Below are positions 46,133 to 64,000 of a stretch of DNA of 64,000 nt, piece by piece. Location of the stretch: positions 22,608,955 to 22,672,954 of the forward strand of contig NC_088305.1 in assembly GCF_032854445.1 (NCBI RefSeq). Reading direction: 5' to 3'. The notes beneath the pieces are model-generated. The model saw only the letters and a program-made list of their open reading frames with translations, searched no databases and was not told the origin of the DNA. Numbering within the stretch: position 1 is the first letter of the stretch; every line of letters begins with the position of its first letter. This DNA is from Liolophura sinensis. Its lineage: Eukaryota > Mollusca > Polyplacophora > Chitonida > Chitonidae. The translations under genes were made by a program, and so were the position numbers.

Positions 46133-46793
46133 GCGTTGGTGGCGATTGACCACTCGGTGTGGATGGCATTTGACCACTGGGATGGCCCTCCATTGATGGT
46201 ATTTCACCCCCGTGACGAACGCTGTTAAAGGCGTCTGACCGCTGGGATGGCCTGGTGTTGATGGCGTTTGACCGCCGGGATGGCCTGGTGTTGATGGCGT
46301 TTGACCGCCGTGACGACTTGGTGTTGATGGCGTTTGACCGCTGTGAAGGCCTGGTGTTGATGGCGATTGGCCGCTGTGAGATGCCTGGTGTTGATGGCAT
46401 TTGATGTCTGTAAATGACCTGGTGTTGATGGCTATTGACCTCCGTGATGGCCTGGCGTTGATGGCGATTGGCCGCTGTGAGATGGCCTGCTGTTGACGGC
46501 ATTTGATGTCTGTAAATGACCTGGTGTTGATGACGATTGACCTCCGTGATGGCCTGGTGTTGATGGCATTTGATGTCTGAAAATGACCTGGTGTTGATGG
46601 GGATTGACCGCCCTGATTGCCTGCCGTTAATGGCATTTGACCATTGTGACGTCCGCCGTTGATGGCGTTTGAGCAGTTGGACGCCCTGGTGTTGATGGGG
46701 TTTCACCGCTATGGTGGCCTGGTATTGATGACGTTTGATCACTGGTGTAAAACGTCAATCTAATAAATAAATACATAAACAAATAAATAAATG
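46133..46793. repeat. 33-bp minisatellite running into a SINE 3' end
   Basis: About 18 units of GATGGCGTTTGACCGCCGGG, ATGGCCTGGTGTT cover 46133-46743. Unit subtypes alternate (TTGACCGCC, TTGATGTCTGTAAATGACC). The last unit passes directly into CACTGGTGTAAAACGTCAAT and an AAAT tail (46744-46793), which is the SINE 3' end. The long open frames on the minus strand (about 200 codons) follow from the 11-codon period and are not genes. Confidence 0.93.
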
Positions 46794-54837
<8,044 letters not shown>

Positions 54838-55245
54838 GAAACCCTGGCCCTTCATGGAACCAAGCAGCATCAGTTTGACTCAAGGCCAACCACGACCAGG
54901 ATGAGACAAAGCCAAACAGGACAAGGATGAGACAGGCCCAAACAGAGCCTGGGTGACACAAGGCCAGCCCTGACAGGATAAAACAAGCCCAAACAGGGCC
55001 AAGGTGAAACACGACCAGAGTAAAAGAAGGCCAAACAGTACCAGGGTTAAACAAGGCCAAACATGGCCAAGGTGAAACAAGGCCAAACATTGCCAAGGTG
55101 AAACAAGGTCAAACAGTATTAGTTTGAATCAAGACCAATCAGTGACAGGATGAAACAAGTTCACACAGGAACGGTACGAAACAGGGCCAGGGTGAAAGAA
55201 GGACACACAGTGTCAGTATGAAACAAGGCATGTTACCGAAGAGTT
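54838..55245. repeat. Degenerate 26-bp tandem array, about 15 units
   Basis: Clear units at 55030-55160: ACAAGGCCAAACATGGCCAA plus GGTGAA, repeated with TTGCCAAGGTGAA, then increasingly diverged. Units to the left are irregular (ACAAGGATGAGACAGGCCCA). The period is not divisible by three, so open frames across it change repeat phase. Confidence 0.85.
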
Positions 55246-55646
55246 TTCTCAGGTGTGGCCTAGAGACTGACATGTTCCTGGAAGACTGGTGATCTTCTAA
55301 AAACGTGAGATTGTGTAAATATGACGATGCATGGGGAGCAGAAAAAACTGTCCTGGATCTGATAACAATACATTGTACGCCCTCGATGATAAACTGGATG
55401 TACAATGAGCGAGTTGCAAGTACACACGTTTCCATTGCTGTGGGCCTATAGACTAACTCCTCCGACCAGTTGTCTTTGAAAAACGAAATCATGCCTTTCA
55501 TTTCGCAACTGCTTAGACGGTCTTGACGGCCGTGACTTTACATGTGACGAATCCGAGGAAGAGAGATGCTTTGCATTGTGCTTTATTACAAGTTTATTAA
55601 AACTAAACACTTCATTAAATTTATCAATTTATTAAAAGTAATCGGT
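55246..55646. other. No gene recognised
   Basis: Unique sequence between the 26-bp array and a SINE. Nothing supported. Confidence 0.4.
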
Positions 55647-55840
55647 GAATTACTAAACGGGGCCTCCGTCTCCGGTCGTAAGTGGGATGGTCTTCCAGCA
55701 ACTTGCGGATGGTCGTGGGTTTCCCCAGGGCTCTTCCCGGTTTCTTCCCACCATACTACTGACCGCCGTCGTATAAGTGAAATATTCTTGAGTACGGCGT
55801 AAAACACCAATGAAATAAAAAAATAATAGAATTACTAAAC
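55647..55840 (+). mobile_element. SINE lacking its promoter region, perfect 12-bp target duplication
   Basis: GAATTACTAAAC at 55647-55658 and 55829-55840 bounds a SINE (55659-55828) that begins with the true 5' end GGGGCCTCCGT. It then jumps directly to CTCCGGTCGTAAGTGGGATG, omitting roughly 100 bp including most of the A box and all of the B box. The body and 3' end are otherwise standard. Confidence 0.94.
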
Positions 55841-56149
55841 CATATTAAGTTTCACACAGTATTTTTTAACTGTTAACTGATTTACCTTTGGTTATAAATT
55901 ATCAGATACTCTGTTTTATTCCACATCCAATATATGTGACCATCAAATACAAGAAAGGCTGTATTCCATACTATACTATTATTATTGGTAAAAAGTATGT
56001 TGACTGAGTGTGGGAATATCCTAAAATAATTATTATGTTTGTTGAAGTCAATAACACCAATAAGGTCGTCAGGCTTACTGAGCAAACAATATATGTACAG
56101 ATGTAAACAGAGTGGCCAGTTAACATGTATAGAAAAATATCAAAGGCTT

Positions 56150-56262
56150 TAGCATAGAGAATAAATAGTAACAAGAGGGTCATAGTTGGCAAATGGTTAC
56201 ACGTAAGGAATGAGGTAAGGTGATCTTTACCTTGTTTTTTTTATTCTAACTGTTCATCCTTT
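56150..56262 (+). repeat. Dispersed repeat family X, copy F
   Basis: CATAGAGAATAAATAGTAAC, GGTCATAGTTGGCAAATGGT, TACACGTAAGGAATGAGGTA and TTTATTCTAACTGTTCATCC follow the order of copies B and D. The AATTTACC segment is altered. Confidence 0.6.
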
Positions 56263-56539
56263 TAGGGGATTGTGTAAATTATATTGAAGAACTGGGCTTT
56301 GCAATATAATAAAAGACTTACAGCACATAGATTAAAACTAGCTACATGTAGCCTATAAAATGAAAAGTTTTGAGGAAAAAATAGGCTAATGTTTTGGTAT
56401 GGTGTACTCGTACAACTGGAATGCATTATGAAGAGTTTGTAACTGTGAAATTTCCGTTTTGAAATTGAAGAAAAAAGAATCTCTGTGAGAATTTAACGAT
56501 TACCTGTGTTTGGACAGTGTGTTGATCTCAGTATTGAGA

Positions 56540-56768
56540 AGGTGTATCTCAGAGAACGACCAGTGCCACCTCGTGCTGGTTTCCCCTCCGGCCGTACGTG
56601 GGGAGGCCTGTCAGCAACCTGCGGATGTTTTCCCCGGGCTCTGCCCGGTTTACTCTCACCCTAATGCTGGCTGCCCTCGTATATTGAAATATTCTTGGGT
56701 ACGGCGTATAACACCAATCAAATAAATAAATAAATAACGACGTAAAACACCAATCAAATAAATCAAAT
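56540..56768 (+). mobile_element. SINE with duplicated 3' tail
   Basis: It runs from a diverged B-box region through CCGGCCGTACGTGGGGAGG, CCCCGGGCTCTGCCCGGTTT and GAAATATTCTTGGGTACGGC to ACACCAATCAAATAAATAAA. The terminus is then repeated (ACGACGTAAAACACCAATCA) before a second tail. Confidence 0.9.
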
Positions 56769-57677
56769 TAAAATCAGTCTAAGAAAGTGGTACAATATTT
56801 CCCTCAAACAATTCCCTGAGTGATTTGTTCACTCATATTATATTCCTTAAATGTAAAACAAGGACAATTACCACCGTACATGTAGGTACGTGTATAAATG
56901 ACCATTAAGATCAAATGTACTGTCCGTATAACCTATTCTTCTATATATATACACAGCACTTTAATGAGAATAATTAACTAATTCAGTGTGGTTTTTGTGA
57001 AGTCTTGTTAGGCAGTCCGCGTCGGTCTAGCGCCGTTTACTGGCTTCTTGCAAACTGGAAACCACCCACCTACGAAGCCTAATATACACCGCGACCGACA
57101 TCAAAGGGTAATCGATCAAAATCCGATCGTGGTGATCGATCAGAGAGAATGCTGCCAGCGGAAGAACACCATATCGGTTTGACACACAGCAGGGGTGTGA
57201 TCTGTACAGCGACTTTCTATAGCGCCCGGCGCGGATTCATGGCACGCCCTTGTCTTGGACTCCGCTACTGGCTCACACTATTAACACTGTAATCGACCGC
57301 AGGGAAATAGCACCATCCTCAGCGCAAACTCAATCTCTGCTATTTGCTTTCTCTGCGATTTTTCTCTTCTTTATCATTTTTTCTCTCCTCTCCTTGGACT
57401 CTTCGTTTTTGCTGGTGGTACCATGATGGAAATAACAAAGCTCAGCCTCACGTGACCTGTCTACAGTACCTCTGGAATACAAAGACTGGTTTTGATCGCT
57501 GTGCTGTTTATCTTTACATTCACCCGAGTCTAACCAAATTCTGTATATTTCTCCTCCCGTCCAAACGTCTAATTCCCTCTAACATTTTTTTAAAAGCAGT
57601 GCATGTGTTTTGATTTTCTTCGAACTCTCACCATTAAAATCTCTTTTTTAGAGACTTTTGTTTTCATTTTTTCTCAT
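56769..57677. other. No gene recognised
   Basis: 57.0-57.3 kb is richer in G+C than its surroundings (AGCGCCCGGCGCGG). No open frame with a recognisable product. Confidence 0.4.
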
Positions 57678-58085
57678 CGCTAATTGTCATTCAAAACCCG
57701 TAAAGTCTTCTGCCTAAAGCTATATAATCTAAAATGACATGACAATTACAGCATTGGAAAATAGTTTGGGTTAAACGTCCTAAAAATCGTTTGTTTTATG
57801 GTAACACAGCAGTCCAACATTAACTTCAGTGAGTTTTTTTTGTGAAATCACCAAATGTCTAAAGATCAGAAGACAGTCCACCCCGCCCCAGCTTCCGGAG
57901 GTTATCTACATTGCTAAACTATTACCTGAATGAAGTTAAACAATGGAATGTTTTCCTACCCTGAAACGTATGGTTATAAGGACGTTTAACACAAACTAAT
58001 TTTGGATACTGTGTTTATCATTTTACTTTAGTTTATCTAGCTTTAGGCAGAAGTCTTCACGGATTTTAAATGTCAACGAGCAGCG
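57678..58085. mobile_element. 408-bp foldback (long inverted repeat) element
   Basis: The left arm (57678-57833) and right arm (57921-58085) are reverse complements over most of their length with small indels. Perfect 16-bp core: CTTCTGCCTAAAGCTA at 57707-57722 against TAGCTTTAGGCAGAAG at 58038-58053. A second core is TTAAACGTCC near 57771 against GGACGTTTAA near 57980. About 87 bp separates the arms. No target duplication or transposase was seen. It fits a foldback MITE, or an inverted duplication. Confidence 0.8.
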
Positions 58086-60548
58086 CCGCCAATAGCTGTG
58101 AACTGAAAAAAAACTACCTCGTTAAATTTTAAGAGAGTTTGCTTTCTTAAGCATTTGTAATAGGCTATTGGTTAAAATGAACTAAGTAGCCTGTGACAAG
58201 ATATCTAACACACGTCGGTATTTGTCATGTGGTATACATGACATAAACACCCCAATCATCGCCACTGTCGTACTACAAACGTTATAAAATTGCGCGTGCT
58301 AACACAGTCAAAGTTAAAGATAGGTGACTAGTGTGCCTGAGTCAGGTGGCGTGGACTTCCTGTCCCCCTGGGTGTCGAAGGCCGACGATAATTGCTTCTA
58401 TATCCTCACCACATATACCTCTAAGTAACGTAGTAAAGACCAATTCGTCGACCTGTCTATCAAACCAGCCCCTAGACACGATATGTATGGTGTGCGCGAG
58501 GTTCAGAATTCGATTACGAGCAACGGTAAGACCGGTATGCGAAATTCAGTCGAGGATTTATTTAATTAATCTAATCAATCAACGAAAAAAATCTTTGAAT
58601 CGACATCGGACTTGACCGATTGCCAAATTGAATATCCGGGTCTTTGTCGTGTGTAAAAGTACTTACGTCAAACGGCGATATTGTCTATATGGGCACATAG
58701 GTGGCGTTGTGACCTTACCAGAGTTTCTGTTCGACTTTGTCGGCACGCAACCTTTCCCAGTTCACGCCACGTCGTGTGCGCAACTGGCTCAAAATTGGCT
58801 TCAAGTAGATAGAGCCTAATGGCCCCCTGAGTCATTTAGCTGTCTCTAAAGACTCTTTAACCATTCCACACGCACGTATTTCTACCAAACTCTTTCAGCA
58901 AATGCGGAAACTATTCGGAATACATTTGTCTCCATTAATCCAACCGATGCCTCACATTGCACAACTGCACTGTTTTTGTTCACGGGATCAGATATGGCGC
59001 TGCACCAAGGTTAAGGGGATCCTTCCTGTTTGACTGAGAGGTGGAATTTCCGGCAGTGCATTTCCCATTTGCAACATCTTATACCGAATTCATCGCCCTC
59101 TCACCCTCCTCCCGAACCGTGCCTTTCACTCAATTTCTCCATTTCTCAAAAAATTGCCTTCCTGTCTATTTTCACCATTCAGTCATCGGGGTCTAACTGC
59201 TTGAAAGTTTAGTTAGGGGGACTAAATTCCCCCTATCCCGGCGCACAATATCCTGTGTAAATTGTCGATAACGTGAAAATGTTCAAAGACCGTTTTAAAT
59301 TAGGTGAATGTAATTTTTGAAATCTGATAATACAATTTTGAGGTAGCTCACTAAAATAAGTTGCAAAATCGTTTTGTTCGTTTTGATATAACGTTTCTTT
59401 AAAAATCTTTATCTTGTACAAAGGCACATGCCTGCTAATGCGCTTGTGCGGACATTCTCCGTCGCTATCACTGATGGCGTGCTTTCCCATCCCAATCACC
59501 ACCAGTCTCACGTCGTGATTTGTCCCATATTTCTGTCTCAGTTTCGTTTCAGTGCACCGATCACTTCCGGAAATACACGAGTACTTCCGAAGCTGTCAAG
59601 CGAGCCCTCGTCGGCCCCCGTGAGGAGCTTGGCTGGATGTCGCAGGTACTCACGCTCCGTGATCGATTTTCACTCAGGGCCTACGTTGATGGGGCTCACA
59701 GACATGTCAGACCTCTCCATTAACGAGCCGCTGAGCACAGTTGTGAATGACAGCGGGAGAATGCGGCCAGCCATCGCCATACGTGTTCCATTTTCACTGC
59801 TCCACTTTACACAACATACATGTCATCATCCACATTTTCAGCTGCTCTCGTGTCTGCTTTAAAAGGGAAGCTGCCCCAAAAGTTGCCTCACCATTTTTTT
59901 TCTTACATTTTGGTTCTACGCTATACAAAGAATATACACTGGAATGACGTCACACGCCTGTACCGTCAATAGAGACGCTTGACATAGCCCCCGAGGATCG
60001 CCAGTCTTACACAACAAGTACATATACCATTTGCAACACTTTTAGAGCACTCTGATATGAGGACTAGGTCAAAGCTGATTCATTTTGCCATTCAGTTTTA
60101 CATCAGATTAACCTACAGCAAATATTTCCCCCCAAAACTCCACATTCATATAAAATAACTGCTGGCAGTGACAGAGCCCCTGAAACTTGACGGGTCCATC
60201 TACAAGACATTTGGTATTTTTAGTCAACGTGCGTTTGTTTAAAGGTAGTTTACCCCGTACTCATGATGGTGTTTAGATTTACGAACAGATGAAAACATGT
60301 ATTACAGAAGTAGTAACCATCGTGAGAACCTCCCTGCCCGGCCAGAGACATGTTTTGTGGAGAGAAAGATACCTATAGTTGAGAAACAACGTAAATTTGA
60401 CATGAACTATTAAAAACATTCATTCACTGGTTAGTTGTGACCACTTGCCAAATACCACATTGTCATCGCTGCTATGTTCTTTTTGACTCACCACGATGTA
60501 GTCTTGTGTATTACGATAAGGCAATAATAAGTACGTTAAACTACGTAC
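58086..60548. other. No gene recognised
   Basis: A 144-codon frame at 59428-59862 and a 94-codon frame at 58331-58615 were read on both strands without finding any domain. Nothing supported. Confidence 0.4.
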
Positions 60549-60648
60549 GTTATTTATTTGATTGGCGTTTTACGCCGTACCCAAGAATATTACACTTATA
60601 GGGCGGAATTATGGTGGGAGGAAACCAGGAAGAGCCCGGAGGAAATGT
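60549..60648 (-). mobile_element. SINE 3' part, minus strand
   Basis: TTATTTATTTGATTGGCGTT, TTACGCCGTACCCAAGAATA, ATTATGGTGGGAGGAAACCA and GAGCCCGGAGGAAAT. It stops just short of the CCACGACCATCCGCAGG segment. Confidence 0.87.
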
Positions 60649-60783
60649 ACACAAATGGCATTAGATCACTCATACATGACTATGTTGTAGCAACGCTGGT
60701 TTTTAAGAAACGACAGATCAACGGAATCTCATTTAACCATCTCTGTACGATTTTTCATCCCACTGTTCGGTTAGTTCATATCT

Positions 60784-60938
60784 GAAGGGTCTGCCGGCAA
60801 CCTGCACATAGTCGTGGGTTTCCCCCTGGGCTCTGCTCGGTTTTCACCCACCATAATGTTGGCCGCAGTCGTATAAGTGAAATATTCTTGAGTACGACGT
60901 AAAGCACCAATCAAATAAATAAATAAATAAATAAATAT
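60784..60938 (+). mobile_element. SINE 3' part, plus strand
   Basis: It starts at GGGTCTGCCGGCAACCTGCA and runs through body, ACCCACCATAATGTTGGCCG, GAAATATTCTTGAGTACGAC and an (AAAT)n tail. It lies head-to-head with the preceding copy, 135 bp away. Confidence 0.9.
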
Positions 60939-62299
60939 ATCTAAAGGATAGCAATTCGATGGTGGCTCGCTGAATGACTCTGTATCACTCTTCATCTGTT
61001 CTGACAATCTCTTCGCTCCCACCACAAATCGCCCAAACGTATCAAATCAGATCATACAACATTTAAATCAACTACAGCGTCACTGTGTATCAGGGAGGCC
61101 ATATTTTCTGGAGTGGGCAATTGCTTGTCGTTCATAGCCTTTTCCCCTAAAATGGTTATGTCTTGAAGACTAAGCGAACATTTTTGTTTGATTCCATTTA
61201 AAAATTGATTACTGAAAGTTCAATCAACTGCTTATCAAGCAATTAACGGTGCCAGATTGAAGCGATCTTATCTTTTCACGCTGATGTCTGCATGCAGATT
61301 TACCACAGTCGGCTTTACTGCATGAAAAAGAAACGCCACACGAAACGGATAAACCGATACACACTCTCTACAGTACATGTTATGTTTGTATTATTTTCTT
61401 TTTAACATTTAGAGCACTTAGGGATACCAGTGGACACAGCGCCTGTCAGAAAAAAAACCCCAGTCGCCTCACGCTAGGCGACGCTTGTGTTACCAGGCAA
61501 AACACTACTTTGAAACAGTGGCTTTATCGTATAGCCGGTGGGAAAACTAACACAGATGGCATGCCTTTAAACTTATATTATCTAATTACAGCAAGAACAA
61601 ATGGGAGGATAGCAGTTTACACTTACGCCTAGCTTGCATAATTACAATATGTACGGTTATTTGTTCTTATTTTATTTTTGTTCTTATTGTGAATACATCT
61701 GCCTAGCAGCCTAGATCCAAGGGTTAATGGATTTGTTTCGTAACTTGTGAAGCATCACGGTACCGGTCTACAACAATCGCCGTGTATCTGTCACATTTTG
61801 GTTATCTTTCCTTTCTGCTTTAAAACAGAGAGTTTGACCTCATATTATAATAAAGAACACCCTGAAATGTTTGCAGCAGTACTTTTTGTTCATAATGACA
61901 AAGATGCTATGATTTGAATGGCTATTTCTAGCCATGTACAAAACGCCTTTTCCTCCGTCACTATTGTGAGAATGCGTACAACATTGTTTTTCTCTTTTTT
62001 GTTAGGGAAGACCAATATCAAATCTCTCGAGGTTATCTTCGTATGAAATAATAATGAACACTGAAAAAATCTCAAACATATCGATTTTCTTTTGCCATTT
62101 GCACGGCTAGAGGCCGTATACCCATCAACGTCTAAAAAGAACATTAAAAACGTTTATTTTTTCTCATGCAGTGCCTATGCAAGGCCGACTTTAATGGCAT
62201 ACAAGATAAATAAACATTTATAAAATAACAATTCCTTCCTTTGATTAAGCTAACCTTATGAAGCTTTTCTTTCGGTCGTGTTTTTCACAATTTTCCATA
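60939..62299. other. No gene recognised
   Basis: Unique sequence. Nothing supported. Confidence 0.4.
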
Positions 62300-62560
62300 G
62301 GGGGTTAGTACGCCAGTGCAGCGCGATGATCCAGGAGCCTCACACCAATGGGGTTGCTGTGAGTTCAAGTTTAGCTCATGACGGCTTCCTCTCCGGCCGG
62401 GTGTGGGAACATATGACAACAACCTGCGGATGGTCGTGGTTCCCCCCGGGGTTTGCCCGGTTTCCTTCCACCATAATGCTGGCCGCCTTCATGTGCATGG
62501 TATTAGTGAAATATTCTTGAGTACGGCGTAAGACACCAATCAAATTAATAAATTAACTAG
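62300..62560 (+). mobile_element. Near full-length SINE
   Basis: It runs from GGGGGTTAGTACGCCAGTGC through ATGATCCAGGAGCCTCACAC, GTTGCTGTGAGTTCAAGTTT (B box), CTTCCTCTCCGGCCGG, CCACCATAATGCTGGCCGCC and GAAATATTCTTGAGTACGGC to an imperfect tail. Only the first 15-20 bp of the head are missing or altered. A 9-bp insertion sits before TTAGTGAAAT. Confidence 0.9.
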
Positions 62561-63171
62561 TTAAATAAGAAAGATATGTGCAAGGTATGTGAAACATTAG
62601 GTCAGGTTACCGATTTTCCCATTTGAGTGTTGAATGTGCTGTAGATAAAATATTAAATTTATCACCTGCTTCCAACGGTTCTTTTTTGACGACCTAATTC
62701 CGTTCTGTGAATTTTAAGATCATTTGAACTAGAGATTCAGTTCAACGGATTTTATTCTTTCCTTGTTTTAATGAGAACGATCTACTTTAGGGAAGGTCAG
62801 AGGGTAATAAGAGCTTGAAGGCAACTATAGTTTAATAGATAAGCTCTCACATTCTCTGATAATTGCTTTGTATTAATCCGAGAAGATTAACTATCTGTGC
62901 ACTTCGGTATTTGTCATTTTATGTGTTGTGTTAATAAACTCAATTTAATCTCATACATTTAGGCCTATAGACTTACACTTACAGTTGGAGGAGGATCGCT
63001 ATAGCGATGCCTCACTGGAATGCCATGCTCCAGACACTTAATATGACACCTAACTCAGTCACAGTGTACAGGAATTACGTTACACCTGCTTCCTTTTTCT
63101 GTTTTCTGGACCTCACGCAAATCAGTATCAAGTATTATTGATTCGCCAACATAATTATCTATACTTAAGCA
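62561..63171. other. No gene recognised
   Basis: Unique sequence. Nothing supported. Confidence 0.4.
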
Positions 63172-63431
63172 CCATGGACAACATACGTGTAAGATAACCG
63201 TATACAGCACCCTGATTTAAAATGTGACATTGACAACATACGTGTAAGATAAACGTATACAGCACCCTGATTTAAAAAGTGACATTGACAACATACGTGT
63301 AAGATAAACGTATACAGCACCATGGACAACATAAGTGTAAGATAAACGTATACAACACCATGGACAACATAAGTGCAAGATAAACATATACAGCACCATG
63401 GACAACATAAGTGTGAGATAAACGTATGCAT
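63172..63431. repeat. Tandem array of 38-bp and 55-bp units
   Basis: All units share GACAACATACGTGTAAGATA, AACGTATACAGCACC. The first two carry an extra segment, CTGATTTAAAAAGTGACATT, giving 55 bp; the next four have CATG instead, giving 38 bp. The unit length is not divisible by three, so the overlapping open frames are not conserved proteins. Confidence 0.92.
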
Positions 63432-64000
63432 TGGCTTAAAAAGAATTTAAGCCAGTGAAATCTCGACTTAAGTGTCCACTAAAGTTTTTTATCAGGCCAA
63501 AATCATCGGTCACATCAGTAATTCATTTGTAGCATCTTTTTATAGAAACATTTTTTCTAGGTAATTAAATATGGATGTATTTGCTCAGAAGCTTTGCTCA
63601 GAGTAAAGATCCACCTAAATTTCTTGAATTTATGTGAACTTGAACTTATTACCGGCCTGTTTGAAAAAAAAAAGGTCAACGAATATATACACCAATCAAA
63701 ATGTTTCCTATACAGACGCTATTTTGACCTTTGCAGTCAGCAGTCCTCTTTCATACTGCTATAAGCTTGACGTCATTGCAGAATAAAATTGATGCCTTTT
63801 TGCCCTCTAGACACGGAAGATCGCGGGCTATCGTTTGGTCCATACAGCTTTTATGTAGGTTTATCTCTTTTCCAAGAAGACTTTGAAAAAGCAGTCCTTC
63901 CAAAGAGATGAGAGAAAATGTCACAATTGTTGCAGCAACTATCTCATTCCCCAGCTGTGGCCAACGTAATCCCTTTGAAGTGGTCACGTGAGAGATAAAA
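63432..64000. other. No gene recognised
   Basis: Unique sequence up to the window edge. A 78-codon frame on the minus strand (63751-63987) has no motif. Confidence 0.35.

Noticed and set aside
46040-46742. Two minus-strand frames of about 200 codons rich in Asn, Thr, Arg and Ser
   Set aside because: They read the 33-bp minisatellite with 11-codon periodicity. Overlapping frames are equally open.
59428-59862. 144-codon plus-strand frame as a possible exon
   Set aside because: No recognisable domain, composition bias or convincing splice sites. The opposite strand is partly open as well.

Overview
The window looks like intergenic DNA from an animal nuclear genome. It is probably a mollusc, or at least a lophotrochozoan. 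The grounds are one intronless serotonin-type receptor gene, more than twenty copies of a tRNA-derived SINE whose 3' end (AGTACGGCGTAAAACACCAATC-like, then an AAAT tail) is familiar from molluscan DNA, and an I/Nimb-type LINE. There are no operons, ribosome binding sites or CRISPR arrays, and no convincing free-standing tRNA or rRNA gene. The species call is inference.

Layout. 0.1-0.7 kb: a diverged dispersed repeat and a 29-bp tandem repeat. 0.7-8.56 kb: a 27-bp satellite (about 88 monomers) split by a decayed 5.46-kb non-LTR retrotransposon at 1533-6995. The element has a gag-like ORF1 with two zinc knuckles and an ORF2 with endonuclease, reverse transcriptase and RNase H regions, broken by stops, frameshifts and a probable deletion. 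A 12-bp near-duplicate of satellite sequence at both junctions fits a target-site duplication. 8.6-27 kb: mostly unassigned DNA with SINEs, a 48-bp array, a 69-bp array and a 56-bp array. 27.3-28.7 kb: the one intact gene, a 466-residue class A receptor on the minus strand, closest in motifs to 5-HT1 receptors. 30-47 kb: SINEs, an 18-monomer 60-bp satellite (32.76-33.84 kb) with a 240-bp higher-order duplication, four degenerate pieces of the same dispersed repeat family, a second tRNA-derived SINE family and a 33-bp minisatellite that runs into a SINE tail. 46.8-52.3 kb: a long stretch with almost no recognisable repeat. 52-64 kb: a 120-bp TA microsatellite, a 26-bp array, more SINEs (one with a perfect 12-bp target duplication), a 408-bp foldback element and a 38/55-bp array.

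The genes do not form a pathway. The receptor is isolated, and everything else that encodes protein-like sequence is mobile-element remnant. The long open frames inside the 27-, 48-, 60- and 33-bp arrays are consequences of unit lengths divisible by three and are not annotated as genes. The most unusual items are the satellite-LINE-satellite sandwich, the unnamed dispersed repeat in which one copy has amplified an internal 48-bp piece six times, and the long inverted-repeat element near 58 kb.
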